NCBI RefSeq assembly: GCF_005484585.1
Contig: NZ_CP039435.1
Coordinates: forward strand, 2,542,001 to 2,606,000
DNA: 64,000 bases
Direction: 5' to 3'
Source: Brevundimonas sp. SGAir0440
GTDB lineage: Bacteria; Pseudomonadota; Alphaproteobacteria; Caulobacterales; Caulobacteraceae
Shown: positions 1 to 9,161 of the stretch, piece by piece
How positions within the stretch are numbered: position 1 is the first letter of the stretch
How the letters are laid out: each line of letters starts with the position of its first letter
Position numbers and translations under genes: made by a program
Notes under the pieces: generated by a model
What the model was told of the DNA's origin: nothing
Databases searched by the model: none
What the model saw: the letters and a program-made list of their open reading frames with translations, nothing else

Positions 1-104
1 CCTGCTGAAGGGCTGAGACGGCGTATGGGCCTTTCAGTCGCCGCGATGCGGCGTTAGAAGCCCGGCTCACTCCTAACCGACACGCCTTTATCAGGGAGGC
101 CGCC

Positions 105-1010
105 TTGGCCCGCCTTTTCGACGCCTATATCGTCGCTGACTGGACCGCCGCCGAAACCAAGAAGCTCGGCGACGCCTCGCTGTGGATCGGCGTGGCCAAG
201 CGCGACGTGCGTTTCCGCCTCTATACCGAGACACACAACGTCGCGACCCGGGCCGAGGGCGAAGCCCTGCTGGCCTCGATCCTGGCGGATCACAGAAAGC
301 GCGGCGACCGGGTGCTGGTCGGGCTGGACTTCAATTTCGGTTATCCCGTCGGCACGGCCGCGCGGCTGAAGTTGGACGGAACCCCGTGGCAAGCCATGTG
401 GAAGTTCATCGCCTCCAACATCGTGGACAAGGCCGACAACACCAACAACCGCTATCAAGTCGCGGCCAAGATGAACCGGCTGATGACCGACGAGGCCTGG
501 CCTCTGTGGGGCGCGCCGGCCAAACAGGCCCAGCGCTGGTTGACCACGACCAAACCCCCGGCAGGCTCCGGCGCCGACATCCCCGAGTTCCGCGCCACAG
601 AAAACGCAGCCCGCAAGGGCCGGCTTCAGCCCAAGAGCGTTTGGCAAATGCATGGCGCCGGCGCCGTCGGTGGCCAAACTCTGGTCGGGATCCCGGCTGT
701 GCGGCGACTGCTGGAAAGCCTCGGCCCGTCAGGCGCCGTCTGGCCCTACGGCACCGGCTGGCGCACCCTGACCCCCGATGATGTCGAGCCGCTGTCCGCT
801 CTCTTCGTCGAGGTCTGGCCGTCGATCTTCGAGACCAGACTGCAGCCGGGCGAGTTCAAGGACCAGGCCCAGGTCCGCTCCACGGCCGAGGCCCTCGCTC
901 GGATGGACGAGGTCGGCGACCTAGCCAAGGCGTTCGCCCCGCCCAAGGACGCCACGCCCGAGCTGATCGCCCAGGTCGAACAGGAAGAAGGCTGGATTCT
1001 GGGCGTCTAG
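105..1010 (+). CDS. Conserved hypothetical protein (301 aa)
   Basis: The frame starts at a TTG preceded by a good ribosome-binding site (AGGGAGG at 93-98 region) and ends just before recN, which is convergent. The N-terminus alternates a short beta strand, an acidic residue and a Trp (YIVADWTAAE near residues 8-17), then WIGVA, then VLVGLDFNFGYP near 70-81; this pattern resembles a ribonuclease H-like fold but I cannot prove it. There is no signal peptide or membrane segment. I recall related alphaproteobacterial proteins carrying loose cofactor-biosynthesis labels, but nothing in the sequence supports such a role. Function unknown. That it is a real gene is supported by length, RBS and a protein-like composition. 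Confidence 0.75.
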   Translation: MARLFDAYIVADWTAAETKKLGDASLWIGVAKRDVRFRLYTETHNVATRAEGEALLASILADHRKRGDRVLVGLDFNFGYPVGTAARLKLDGTPWQAMWKFIASNIVDKADNTNNRYQVAAKMNRLMTDEAWPLWGAPAKQAQRWLTTTKPPAGSGADIPEFRATENAARKGRLQPKSVWQMHGAGAVGGQTLVGIPAVRRLLESLGPSGAVWPYGTGWRTLTPDDVEPLSALFVEVWPSIFETRLQPGEFKDQAQVRSTAEALARMDEVGDLAKAFAPPKDATPELIAQVEQEEGWILGV

Positions 1011-1019
1011 AAAGTTTAG

Positions 1020-2717
1020 TCAGCCGATCAAGGCCCGCGCCGCTGCGCGGGCTTCATCGGTGATCTCGGCTCCCGACAGCATGCGCGCAATCTCTTCCTG
1101 ACGGCGCTGGTCGTCCAGGGCGACGACGGTGGTGGTGGTCAGGCCGTCGCGATCGGCCTTCATCACCTTCCAGTGGGCGTGGCCGCGGGCGGCGACTTGG
1201 GGGCTGTGGGTCACGACAAGGACCTGAGCCCCGTTCGACAGGCGTTTCAGGCGCGAACCGACGGCCTCGGCCACTGCGCCGCCGACTCCCTGGTCGACCT
1301 CGTCGAAGATCATCACGGGCTGGCGCATGTCCTCACGGCTCGCCAGAGCGGCCTTCATCGCCAGGGCGAAACGCGCCAGTTCACCGCCTGAAGCGATGGC
1401 GTCCAGAGGGCCGAAGTCGGTTCCGGCGTTGGTGGCGATCTGGAAGCGCACCGTCTCGACGCCGTCCGGCCCACGCCGGCCCTCGATCGGTTCCAGCGCC
1501 ACGCGGAACCGGGCGCGCTCCAGCTTCAGCGGGCCCAACTCGCCCATGACGGCGGCGGTCAGGCGTTCGGCGGCGGCTTCCCGCGCCGAGGTCAGGAAGG
1601 TGGCCGCCAGATCATAGTCTTCCGCCGCCTCGGCTGCCTTGCGCCCGGCGTTGGCCAGCGCCTCCTCGCCATCGTCGATCAGCCGCAGCTGCTCGCGCAG
1701 ACGAATGCGCAGGATCGGCAGGGCGTCGACGGTGGTGTGCAGCTTGCGGGCGGCGGCGCGCAGGGCGAACAGACGCTCCTCGGCCTTGTCCAGACGGCCG
1801 GGCTCATAATCGAAGGCGTCGGCGGCGGCGTCCACGGCGGCAAGCGCTTCCGCCGCCTCGACCATGGTGCGGTCGATCGCCTCCACGGCGGCCGACAGTT
1901 TGACGATGACCGGATGATCGCCCTCGGCGCCCGCCTGCCCGGCGCGCTGACGCGCATGTTCGACGGCCCTCAGCGCCGCGCCCAGCTTCTGGCTCAGCTT
2001 GTCGCCGCCCAGTTGGGTGCGGGCGTCGCCCAGATCCGCGATGGCCTTTTCGGCAGCGCCCAGCAGGGCGCGTTCGCCCGCCAGTTCCGTTTCTTCGTCG
2101 GCGCGCGGATCCAGCGCATCCAGTTCGGAGAGGTTCAGGCTGATCTCTTCGCGCCGCGCATCGGCGTCCGCCGCCTGCGCCTTCAGCTCGGCCAGCCTGG
2201 CCTCGGCGGCCTTGAGTTTGGCGGAGGCTGAGGCGACCGCCGACAACTGCGGCTGCAGTCCGCCGTAGGCGTCCAGCGAGGCGCGGTGCGTTCGCCAGTC
2301 CAGCAGGCCCACCGTCTCATGCTGTCCGTGCACCTCGACCAGGGCCGCGCCGATCTCTCGCACGGCGGTCACACCGGCCGGCTGATCGTTGACATAGGCT
2401 CGGCTGCGACCGCCTGCGCCCAAGACGCGCCGCAGGATCAGCTCCTCGCCCGGCTGAACCTCGAACCCCTTGCCAGCGATCAGGGCCAGCAAATCGGGAT
2501 CGTCGGGAGCCGAAAACACGGCGGTGGCGACGGCCTGTTTGGCGCCATTGCGCACTAGGCCTGCGTCGCCGCGCCCGCCCAAAGCCAGGCCGAGCGCGTC
2601 CAGAATGATCGACTTGCCGGCTCCGGTTTCGCCGGTCAGCACGGTCAGGCCGTTCTCGACCTCAAGATCAAGCACGTCCACCAGGACGACGTCACGAATG
2701 GAAAGGGCGGTCAGCAT
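1020..2717 (-). CDS. recN: DNA repair protein RecN
   Basis: RecN is a cytoplasmic SMC-like ATPase that acts at double-strand breaks during recombinational repair. The 565-residue length is normal for the family. The N-terminus holds the Walker A motif GETGAGKS (residues 29-36); a central region rich in Ala, Glu, Arg and Leu (about 150-370) is the coiled coil; the C-terminal half holds the ABC signature region (ASGGELARFALAMK) and a Walker B segment (VMIFDEVDQGVGG). It lies downstream of bamD on the same strand with a 76-base gap, a neighbourhood common in alphaproteobacteria. A near-match to the alphaproteobacterial LexA box lies just before the start, so SOS control is possible. Confidence 0.97.
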   Translation of the reverse strand: MLTALSIRDVVLVDVLDLEVENGLTVLTGETGAGKSIILDALGLALGGRGDAGLVRNGAKQAVATAVFSAPDDPDLLALIAGKGFEVQPGEELILRRVLGAGGRSRAYVNDQPAGVTAVREIGAALVEVHGQHETVGLLDWRTHRASLDAYGGLQPQLSAVASASAKLKAAEARLAELKAQAADADARREEISLNLSELDALDPRADEETELAGERALLGAAEKAIADLGDARTQLGGDKLSQKLGAALRAVEHARQRAGQAGAEGDHPVIVKLSAAVEAIDRTMVEAAEALAAVDAAADAFDYEPGRLDKAEERLFALRAAARKLHTTVDALPILRIRLREQLRLIDDGEEALANAGRKAAEAAEDYDLAATFLTSAREAAAERLTAAVMGELGPLKLERARFRVALEPIEGRRGPDGVETVRFQIATNAGTDFGPLDAIASGGELARFALAMKAALASREDMRQPVMIFDEVDQGVGGAVAEAVGSRLKRLSNGAQVLVVTHSPQVAARGHAHWKVMKADRDGLTTTTVVALDDQRRQEEIARMLSGAEITDEARAAARALIG

Positions 2718-2734
2718 CGCGTCAGGCGCCGGCG

Positions 2735-2749
2735 GAACGAATCATGACC
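2735..2749 (-). promoter_or_regulatory. Possible LexA (SOS) box upstream of recN
   Basis: Read on the minus strand the site is GGTC-N7-GTTC. The alphaproteobacterial LexA operator described for Caulobacter and Rhizobiales is GTTC-N7-GTTC, so this is a seven-of-eight match, placed 18 bases before the recN ATG. The position and the gene are right for an SOS operator, but one mismatch in a short motif can arise by chance in this GC-rich sequence. Confidence 0.35.
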
Positions 2750-2793
2750 GACAGAATCCCGATCCCCGCCGGATTGCACAAGCCGTCGCGTGA

Positions 2794-3648
2794 TCAGCCC
2801 GGAATGATCCGCTGCAGCCAGCTTTCGCGCTTGCCCTCGGGCGCCTTGTCCGGCGTCTGGCCGTTTTCGGTCAGCAGCGCATAGGCCTCGGCGTACCAGG
2901 GGCTGCCCGGATAGTTGTAGCCCAGCACCGCGCCGTTACGCGTCGCCTCTTCCTTCAGACCCAGCTGAAGGTTGACCTCGACCAGACGATACAGGGCTTC
3001 AGGCGTGTGCGAGGTGCGCTGGAAGTCCGGGTTGGCGATCACGGCCTTGTAGCGGTTCAGGGCCGCCAGCGGCTGGTTGGCGCGCTGATAGTAGCGGCCG
3101 ATGTTCATTTCCTTGCCGGCCAGCTGGTCGTTGACCATGTCGATCTTGACGGCGGCGTCCGACGCATAGGGCGTGCCCGGATAGCGGCGCGAGACATCCT
3201 TCAGACCGGCCAGGGCGGCGGTGGCGTAACCCTGGTCACGACCGACGTCGGTGATCTGCTCGAAGTTGCAGACCGCCTTCATGTAGAAGGCGTAGGCGGC
3301 CGACGGATTGCCGGGGAACAGCTGGATGAACCGGTCGGCCGCCGCGATGGCGTCGGCATAGGAGTTGTTCTGATAGTAGGCGTAGATCTGCATCAGGATC
3401 GAACGACGCGCCCAGTCCGAATAGGGGTGCTGGCGTTCGACTTCCTGGAAATAATCGACGGCGTCGGACCAGCGGCGCTGCTGCAGCCGATCATAGCCGG
3501 TGTTGTACAGCGCCTCGACCGGCCGTTCCTCATAGGCCAGCTTGGGACGCTTGGTGCCCGAGCAGCCTGAAATCGTCACTGCGGCGAGCGCCGCGGCCAT
3601 CAGCACCATGCCGGAACGGAACTTAGAAGCGGACAAGGACGACCCCAT
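2794..3648 (-). CDS. bamD: Outer membrane protein assembly factor BamD (ComL)
   Basis: BamD is the essential lipoprotein of the BAM complex that inserts beta-barrel proteins into the outer membrane; it sits on the periplasmic face. The chosen ATG gives a 284-residue precursor with a lipoprotein signal (hydrophobic segment about 14-28, lipobox ending at Cys29 in TISGC). The mature part shows the typical tetratricopeptide pattern, for example LYNTGYDRLQQRRWSDAV, then FQEVERQHPYSDWA and paired repeats to about residue 270. The open frame extends further upstream but that part is not BamD-like. An internal ATG at 3609 is a possible alternative start. The gene is divergent from prs and upstream of recN. 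Confidence 0.95.
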   Translation of the reverse strand: MGSSLSASKFRSGMVLMAAALAAVTISGCSGTKRPKLAYEERPVEALYNTGYDRLQQRRWSDAVDYFQEVERQHPYSDWARRSILMQIYAYYQNNSYADAIAAADRFIQLFPGNPSAAYAFYMKAVCNFEQITDVGRDQGYATAALAGLKDVSRRYPGTPYASDAAVKIDMVNDQLAGKEMNIGRYYQRANQPLAALNRYKAVIANPDFQRTSHTPEALYRLVEVNLQLGLKEEATRNGAVLGYNYPGSPWYAEAYALLTENGQTPDKAPEGKRESWLQRIIPG

Positions 3649-3660
3649 GACGTGTGAAGG

Positions 3661-3676
3661 ACGGCTCTGAAGCCGT
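3661..3676. other. Small hairpin between bamD and prs
   Basis: ACGGCT and AGCCGT face each other across a four-base loop. It lies just upstream of the bamD start, in the divergent promoter region shared with prs. There is no T-tract, so it is not a terminator; a role in the bamD leader is possible but unsupported. Confidence 0.25.
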
Positions 3677-3838
3677 TCCCCGGAAACCAACGCGGCGACC
3701 TCTAGCACCCGCGACCGAGCCGCGCCATGCCGAGGAAAACTCAGCATACGACTTGCCCTGCCCGGCTCCACTGGTAAAGAGCGCGCCAACCGACCGCCGT
3801 TCATGGGGGGCGGATGACGGCGAAAGGATGACCGGCCG

Positions 3839-4774
<936 letters not shown>

Positions 4775-4803
4775 CCTTCGGATAACCATAAGGCCCGCCT
4801 TAT

Positions 4804-4828
4804 AAGCGCCAACAGTGTTGGCGCTTTT
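4804..4828 (+). terminator. Rho-independent terminator of prs
   Basis: A perfect ten-base stem (AAGCGCCAAC pairing with GTTGGCGCTT) with a three-base loop is followed by a short T run. It lies 30 bases after the prs stop and before the next gene, which reads in the same direction, so it separates the two transcripts. Confidence 0.85.
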
Positions 4829-4856
4829 GCGCGCGTGATCGCCTGAGGAAGTCTCC

Positions 4857-5990
4857 ATGAAAACGGCCCCACTGAGCCGCGGCCTGTCGGCCGCCGCCCT
4901 CGCCGCCGCTGTCCTGCTCGCCAGCTGTGAGAGCGGACCTTCGAAGGCCGAGCTGGAAGCTCAGCGTCTGGCCGCCGAACTGGCTGCCCGCAAGCCGCCC
5001 CCCGTGTCCCTCAACCAGGGCGTTGCGGACGCCGCCGCGATCTACGTCGCTTACTTGCGCGAAGCCCAGACGATCCAGCCGGGCGGCTTCCCCGATGCGG
5101 AATCGATCCAGGCCGCCCTGCGCAAGGGTTCGGCCTATGACGCCGACCAGTTGTCGCGCGGCCTGATCGCTTACGGCGCCATCATCGCCCTGCAGTCGCC
5201 AGAGTTCGTCGCCGGCGTGCAGCAGTATGCGATCGACCCGGCGCAACGTCAGCGCATGGTGGCCCAGATCGTCGCCGATCCGGCCTACGCCGCCACCCTG
5301 CCCGGCGCCGACGCGGCCGCCGGCCTGATCTCGGCGACGGTCGGCAAGGACGCCATCGCCATGCGCGCCATCGCCGAGGCGATCGAGCAGGACGCCTACA
5401 CCATCCAGGGTCGCAGCGATCCTCGCCGCCGCTGGGCCATTACGCCGATCCCGAACCGCGAAGTGCGGCTGGAAAGCGCAAAGACCTTGTCCGCTGCAAA
5501 GATGCTGCCGTCGCCGGAGGAATCGAGCCGCCTGTTCGCCGCCGCCAACAGCGGCACGGGACTGGGGCTGGAGCCGTCGCGCAAGGGCCCGCCCTACACC
5601 CCCGCCGTCGTCCGCTCTCTGGCCATCGCGGCTCTGGGCGCGCTCGGCGCCGGCGGCGACGAGGCCCGGGTCAACACCGAGGCCCTGACGCACGAGCCGA
5701 ACAGCGAGTTCTGCATGGATATGTCCAAGCTGATGCTGTTCCAGTGCCTGGCCGCCTCGCGCCCCAGCTATGAGGACATCTTCTGCCTGGGCCGCCACAT
5801 CACCCGCGACCTGGCGACCTGCACCACCGAGGCGACGCAGATCACCACCATCGTCGTCGGCGATCCTCAAGAAACCGGCGCCGCGCCGGTGCGCACGCCC
5901 ATCTCGGTCACCGTCCCGCAAGCGACGCCTATTCCGACCCCGGCGGTTGCGACCACCCATTCGCTGAACACCGGCCCGACGACGCGCTAG
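4857..5990 (+). CDS. Putative lipoprotein of unknown function (377 aa)
   Basis: The start has a Shine-Dalgarno (GAGGAAG) and the first 24 residues are a lipoprotein signal with lipobox LASC at Cys24, so the product should be lipidated and face the periplasm. The body is helical and Ala-rich, with segments such as AAAIYVAYLREAQTIQPGGF near 60-80. A distinctive C-terminal part (about 285-330) carries four cysteines (SEFCMDMSKLMLFQC, then DIFCLGRHITRDLATC), suited to two disulfides, followed by a Pro/Thr-rich tail. I do not recognise a catalytic motif. It lies alone between two terminators, so it has its own promoter. Confidence 0.85.
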   Translation: MKTAPLSRGLSAAALAAAVLLASCESGPSKAELEAQRLAAELAARKPPPVSLNQGVADAAAIYVAYLREAQTIQPGGFPDAESIQAALRKGSAYDADQLSRGLIAYGAIIALQSPEFVAGVQQYAIDPAQRQRMVAQIVADPAYAATLPGADAAAGLISATVGKDAIAMRAIAEAIEQDAYTIQGRSDPRRRWAITPIPNREVRLESAKTLSAAKMLPSPEESSRLFAAANSGTGLGLEPSRKGPPYTPAVVRSLAIAALGALGAGGDEARVNTEALTHEPNSEFCMDMSKLMLFQCLAASRPSYEDIFCLGRHITRDLATCTTEATQITTIVVGDPQETGAAPVRTPISVTVPQATPIPTPAVATTHSLNTGPTTR

Positions 5991-6010
5991 GTCTTTCTGC
6001 CCAGATCGAC

Positions 6011-6050
6011 AAAAGGCCCGCTCCGAGCGATCGGAGCGGGCCCTTTTCTT
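6011..6050. terminator. Bidirectional terminator between lipoprotein gene and aceA unit
   Basis: CCCGCTCCG pairs with CGGAGCGGG across a six-base loop, flanked by AAAAGG on the left and CCCTTTTCTT on the right. It has a T-tract when read from either strand, and lies between two convergent genes, which fits a shared terminator. Confidence 0.85.
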
Positions 6051-6061
6051 GAGCGGACGGT

Positions 6062-6271
6062 CTATTCGTAGCCGTGCGCCGCCTCGTTGATGACCTGTAA
6101 CGGCATGGACGAGAAGTCCACGGCGACGGGCGTCGCGGTCTTGGCCTGATAGGTCCGAAGCACGTGCGTCAGACGACGACGCACCTCACGTTCGGCCTCC
6201 GTGCCGGTGTCGAGCGCCAGGGGCGCCAGGCAGAAGTCGATGATGGCTTCGGTTCGGGTCAGCGGTTCCAT
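6062..6271 (-). CDS. Small hypothetical protein downstream of aceA (69 aa)
   Basis: A 69-residue frame follows aceA after 19 bases on the same strand. It has a good ribosome-binding site (AAAGGA) in that gap and is followed by a terminator that also works on this strand. The product is soluble-looking with an amphipathic helical middle (REVRRRLTHVLRTYQAK, about 29-45) and no cysteines, signal or membrane segment. I recognise no family. Its position suggests translation from the aceA transcript, so it could modulate isocitrate lyase or simply be a carried-along conserved gene. The RBS, spacing and terminator are the support for calling it real. Confidence 0.65.
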   Translation of the reverse strand: MEPLTRTEAIIDFCLAPLALDTGTEAEREVRRRLTHVLRTYQAKTATPVAVDFSSMPLQVINEAAHGYE

Positions 6272-6290
6272 TTGCGGGTTCCTTTCCGGG

Positions 6291-7571
6291 TTAAGCCGCG
6301 TGGGTGAACTGGGCGGTCTCGGTCGAGTCCTTCAGCGCCGTCGTCGAGGACGTGCCGTTGGAGATGACCGTGGCGACCTGGTCGAAATAGCCGGTGCCGA
6401 CTTCGCGCTGGTGACGCGTGGCGGTGTAGCCGATGGCCTCGTTGGCGAACTCGCGCTGTTGCAGCTCCGAATAGGCCGCCATGCCGCGATCGCGATAACC
6501 GTCCGCCAGCTCGAACATGGAGTTGTTCAGGCTGTGGAAGCCGGCCAGGGTCACGAACTGGAACTTGTAGCCCATGGCCCCCAGCTCGCGCTGGAACTTG
6601 GCGATGGTGGCGTCGTCCAGCTTGGCCTTCCAGTTGAAGGACGGCGAGCAGTTATAGGCCATCAGCTTGCCCGGATGCGCCTTCTGGATGGCTTCTGCGA
6701 ACTTCTTGGCGTCGTCCAGATCCGGATTCGACGTCTCCCACCACAGCAGGTCGGCGATATTGGCGTAGGACAAGCCCCGCGCGATGCAGTGGTCCAGACC
6801 CGTGCCTTCCTTCAGGCGGAAGAAGCCCTCAGGGGTGCGGTTGTCCCGGTCGATGAAGGGCTGGTCCCGCTCGTCGATGTCGGAGGTGATCAGTTGCGCG
6901 CTCTCGGCGTCGGTTCGGGCGACCGTGATGGTCGGGGTGCCCATGACGTCGGCGGCCAGACGCGCGGCGACCAGATTGCGCTCATGCGCCTGGGTCGGGA
7001 TCAGAACCTTGCCGCCCAAGTGGCCGCACTTCTTCTCGGACGCCAGCTGGTCCTCGAAGTGAACGCCGGCCGCGCCCGCCTCGATGAAGGCCTTCATGAT
7101 CTCGAAGCTGTTCAGCGGCCCGCCGAAACCAGCTTCCGCGTCGGCGACGATGGGAACGAACCAGTCGCGCCTGGCGCCGCCCTCGGCATGTTCGATCTGA
7201 TCGGCGCGTTGCAGGGTGCGGTTGATGCGGCGGCACAGTTCCGGCGCGGCGTTGGCCGGGTACAGCGACTGGTCGGGATACATGGCGCCGGCCGTATTGG
7301 CGTCCGCCGCGACCTGCCAGCCTGACAGATAGATGGCCTTCAGGCCCGCGCGGACCATCTGCATGGCCTGGTTTCCGGTGACGGCGCCCAACGCATTGAT
7401 GAAGGGCTCGTCGTGCAGCAACTGCCACAGGCGGTTGGCGCCACGCTCGGCCAGCGTATGGGTGATCGGCACCGAGCCGCGCAGGCGCAGGACGTCTTCA
7501 GGCGTGTAGGGGCGCTCGATGCCGTCGAAACGGCCGGCGGGCGAAGGCACCAGATCGGCGAAGGTGGTCAT
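6291..7571 (-). CDS. aceA: Isocitrate lyase
   Basis: Splits isocitrate into glyoxylate and succinate, the first step of the glyoxylate shunt, needed for growth on acetate or fatty acids. The 426-residue length matches the bacterial class. The catalytic signature KKCGH is at 180-184 with the preceding [11 protein letters not shown]; a second conserved block is [12 protein letters not shown] near 308-319. The gene is divergent from the ScfR-type regulator at 7728, and two palindromic sites lie between them, so expression is probably controlled by that regulator in response to acyl-CoA. No malate synthase gene is in the window. Confidence 0.97.
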   Translation of the reverse strand: MTTFADLVPSPAGRFDGIERPYTPEDVLRLRGSVPITHTLAERGANRLWQLLHDEPFINALGAVTGNQAMQMVRAGLKAIYLSGWQVAADANTAGAMYPDQSLYPANAAPELCRRINRTLQRADQIEHAEGGARRDWFVPIVADAEAGFGGPLNSFEIMKAFIEAGAAGVHFEDQLASEKKCGHLGGKVLIPTQAHERNLVAARLAADVMGTPTITVARTDAESAQLITSDIDERDQPFIDRDNRTPEGFFRLKEGTGLDHCIARGLSYANIADLLWWETSNPDLDDAKKFAEAIQKAHPGKLMAYNCSPSFNWKAKLDDATIAKFQRELGAMGYKFQFVTLAGFHSLNNSMFELADGYRDRGMAAYSELQQREFANEAIGYTATRHQREVGTGYFDQVATVISNGTSSTTALKDSTETAQFTHAA

Positions 7572-7678
7572 GGTCGAACTCGGTCTCTGAAGGGCGCGGC
7601 CGCAGCCGCCGTCTCAGGGACAAGAACACGCGCCGGTCAAAACTGATACAGACTCAACCCCGTCAACAAAGTCATCTT

Positions 7679-7691
7679 GTCACATTATGAC
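7679..7691. promoter_or_regulatory. Operator half-pair I in aceA/ScfR intergenic region
   Basis: The 13-base palindrome GTCACATTATGAC differs from the site at 7704 only at two positions in the centre. It also sits inside a wider inverted repeat (AAAGTCAT at 7668-7675 and ATGACTTT at 7687-7694). Position and symmetry suggest binding by the adjacent helix-turn-helix regulator. Confidence 0.65.
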
Positions 7692-7703
7692 TTTGCCTAT
7701 TCA

Positions 7704-7716
7704 GTCACGTTGTGAC
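7704..7716. promoter_or_regulatory. Operator half-pair II in aceA/ScfR intergenic region
   Basis: GTCACGTTGTGAC is the second copy of the palindrome, centred 25 bases from the first and ending 11 bases before the regulator's ATG. Binding here would be expected to repress the regulator gene itself while sites I and II together sit upstream of aceA. Confidence 0.65.
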
Positions 7717-7727
7717 ATCATTCGACG

Positions 7728-9158
7728 ATGAACGCCGCCGCTGATCGCAAACTGTTTCTGGGCGCCCGGCTCAAGCGGCTGCGGCGCGATCTCGGCCTGA
7801 CTCAGACCGCCATGGCCGCCGATCTGGACGTTTCTCCAAGTTATCTCAATCACATAGAGCGTAACCAGCGCCCGGTCTCAGCCCAGCTGCTGCTGCGATT
7901 GGCGGACACCTATGACGTCGATCTGCGCGCGCTGAACCAGGGTGGCGCGGCGGACGAGGCGCGTCTCACGGAGATCCTGACCGATCCCCTGTTCAAGGGT
8001 CTGTCCGCGCCACGGCATGAACTGGTGCAATTGCTGGAAGAGGCGCCCGGCGTGGCCGACGCCCTGCTGCGCCTCTATCAGGCCTTCGACGACGGTCGCA
8101 CGCGCGCCCGCGCTGCGGCCGAGACGGGCGAAAGCCCGATCGAGACCAGCCCCGCCGAATGGGTGCGCGAATACATCCAGTCGCGCGGCAACCATTTTCC
8201 CGAACTGGACCAGATGGGCGAGGCCCTGTCCGACGCCCTGTCCGCCGAGGCGCCCGCCCACGCCGACGGCTTCGAACCCGCCGCCCGCCATCGGCTGGCG
8301 GCCAAACACGATCTGGGCGTCCGCACTCTGCCGGCAGAGGTCATGGTGGAGTGGACCCGCCGCTACGACCTGCACCGCCGCCGTCTGCTGCTGTCGGAAA
8401 CCCTGGGGCCGTCCTCGCGCGCCTTCGCCATCGCCTATCAACTGGCCCTGGCCGAGCAAGGGCCGGCGCTCAACGCGCTGGCGGAGACCGCCGGCGCCCC
8501 GGACGGACCGACACGCTCCCTGCTTAAGGTCGCCCTGACCAACACCCTCGCCGCCGCGACCCTGATGCCCTACGCCGCCTTCCAGCGGGCGGCGGAGGAG
8601 ACCCGCTATGACCTGGCCCGGCTCCAGGCCCGGTTCGGCGTCAGCTACGAACAGGCCGCCCACCGCCTGACCACCCTGTCACGTCCCACGGCGCGCGGCG
8701 TGCCCTTCTTCCTGATGCGGGTCGATCAGGCGGGCAATATCTCCAAACGCTATGCGGCCGGCGCCTTTCCCTTCTCGCGCTTCGGCGGCGCCTGCCCGCG
8801 CTGGCGGCTGCATTCGGCCTTCCGCACGCCCGGCCGCATCGTCACCCAGATCATCGAGACTCCAGACGGCGGCCGCTGGTTCACCTTCGCCCGCACGGTC
8901 GAGCGGCAAGGCCACGACGGCTATGACGAGCGCCACGACCTCGCCGTCGGCCTGGGGTGCGAACTGCGTCATGCGCATCGTCTGGCCTACGCGCACGGCA
9001 TCGACCTGCAGAACCCCGAGGTCACGCCCATCGGCCCGGCCTGCCGCCTGTGTCACCGTCACCCCTGCGCCGAACGCGCCGCCGCACCCATCGACCGCCC
9101 GCTGGCGGTCGATGACTGGTCCAAGTCCGTCAGCCCCTATCCGTTCGGCGCGGCCTGA
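7728..9158 (+). CDS. ScfR/RamB-type short-chain acyl-CoA responsive regulator
   Basis: A 476-residue DNA-binding regulator. Residues about 9-65 are an XRE-type helix-turn-helix (recognition helix SPSYLNHIERNQRP). The middle matches the IrrE/ImmA-like region and the C-terminal half the DUF2083-type region found in RamB of Corynebacterium and in the ScfR family (PccR of Rhodobacter). The C-terminus has a cysteine set, Cys411, Cys439, Cys442 and Cys447, shared with the paralogue at 34362. Being divergent from aceA with paired palindromes between, its likely target is the glyoxylate shunt. The effector is inferred to be an acyl-CoA from the family. The ATG has no evident Shine-Dalgarno. Confidence 0.88.
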   Translation: MNAAADRKLFLGARLKRLRRDLGLTQTAMAADLDVSPSYLNHIERNQRPVSAQLLLRLADTYDVDLRALNQGGAADEARLTEILTDPLFKGLSAPRHELVQLLEEAPGVADALLRLYQAFDDGRTRARAAAETGESPIETSPAEWVREYIQSRGNHFPELDQMGEALSDALSAEAPAHADGFEPAARHRLAAKHDLGVRTLPAEVMVEWTRRYDLHRRRLLLSETLGPSSRAFAIAYQLALAEQGPALNALAETAGAPDGPTRSLLKVALTNTLAAATLMPYAAFQRAAEETRYDLARLQARFGVSYEQAAHRLTTLSRPTARGVPFFLMRVDQAGNISKRYAAGAFPFSRFGGACPRWRLHSAFRTPGRIVTQIIETPDGGRWFTFARTVERQGHDGYDERHDLAVGLGCELRHAHRLAYAHGIDLQNPEVTPIGPACRLCHRHPCAERAAAPIDRPLAVDDWSKSVSPYPFGAA

Positions 9159-9161
9159 GGC

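Noticed and set aside
1..57. Possible C-terminal end of an upstream gene (frame ending LLKG-stop at 14-16, or another ending at 55-57).
   Set aside because: Too few codons are inside the window to decide the frame or identify a product.
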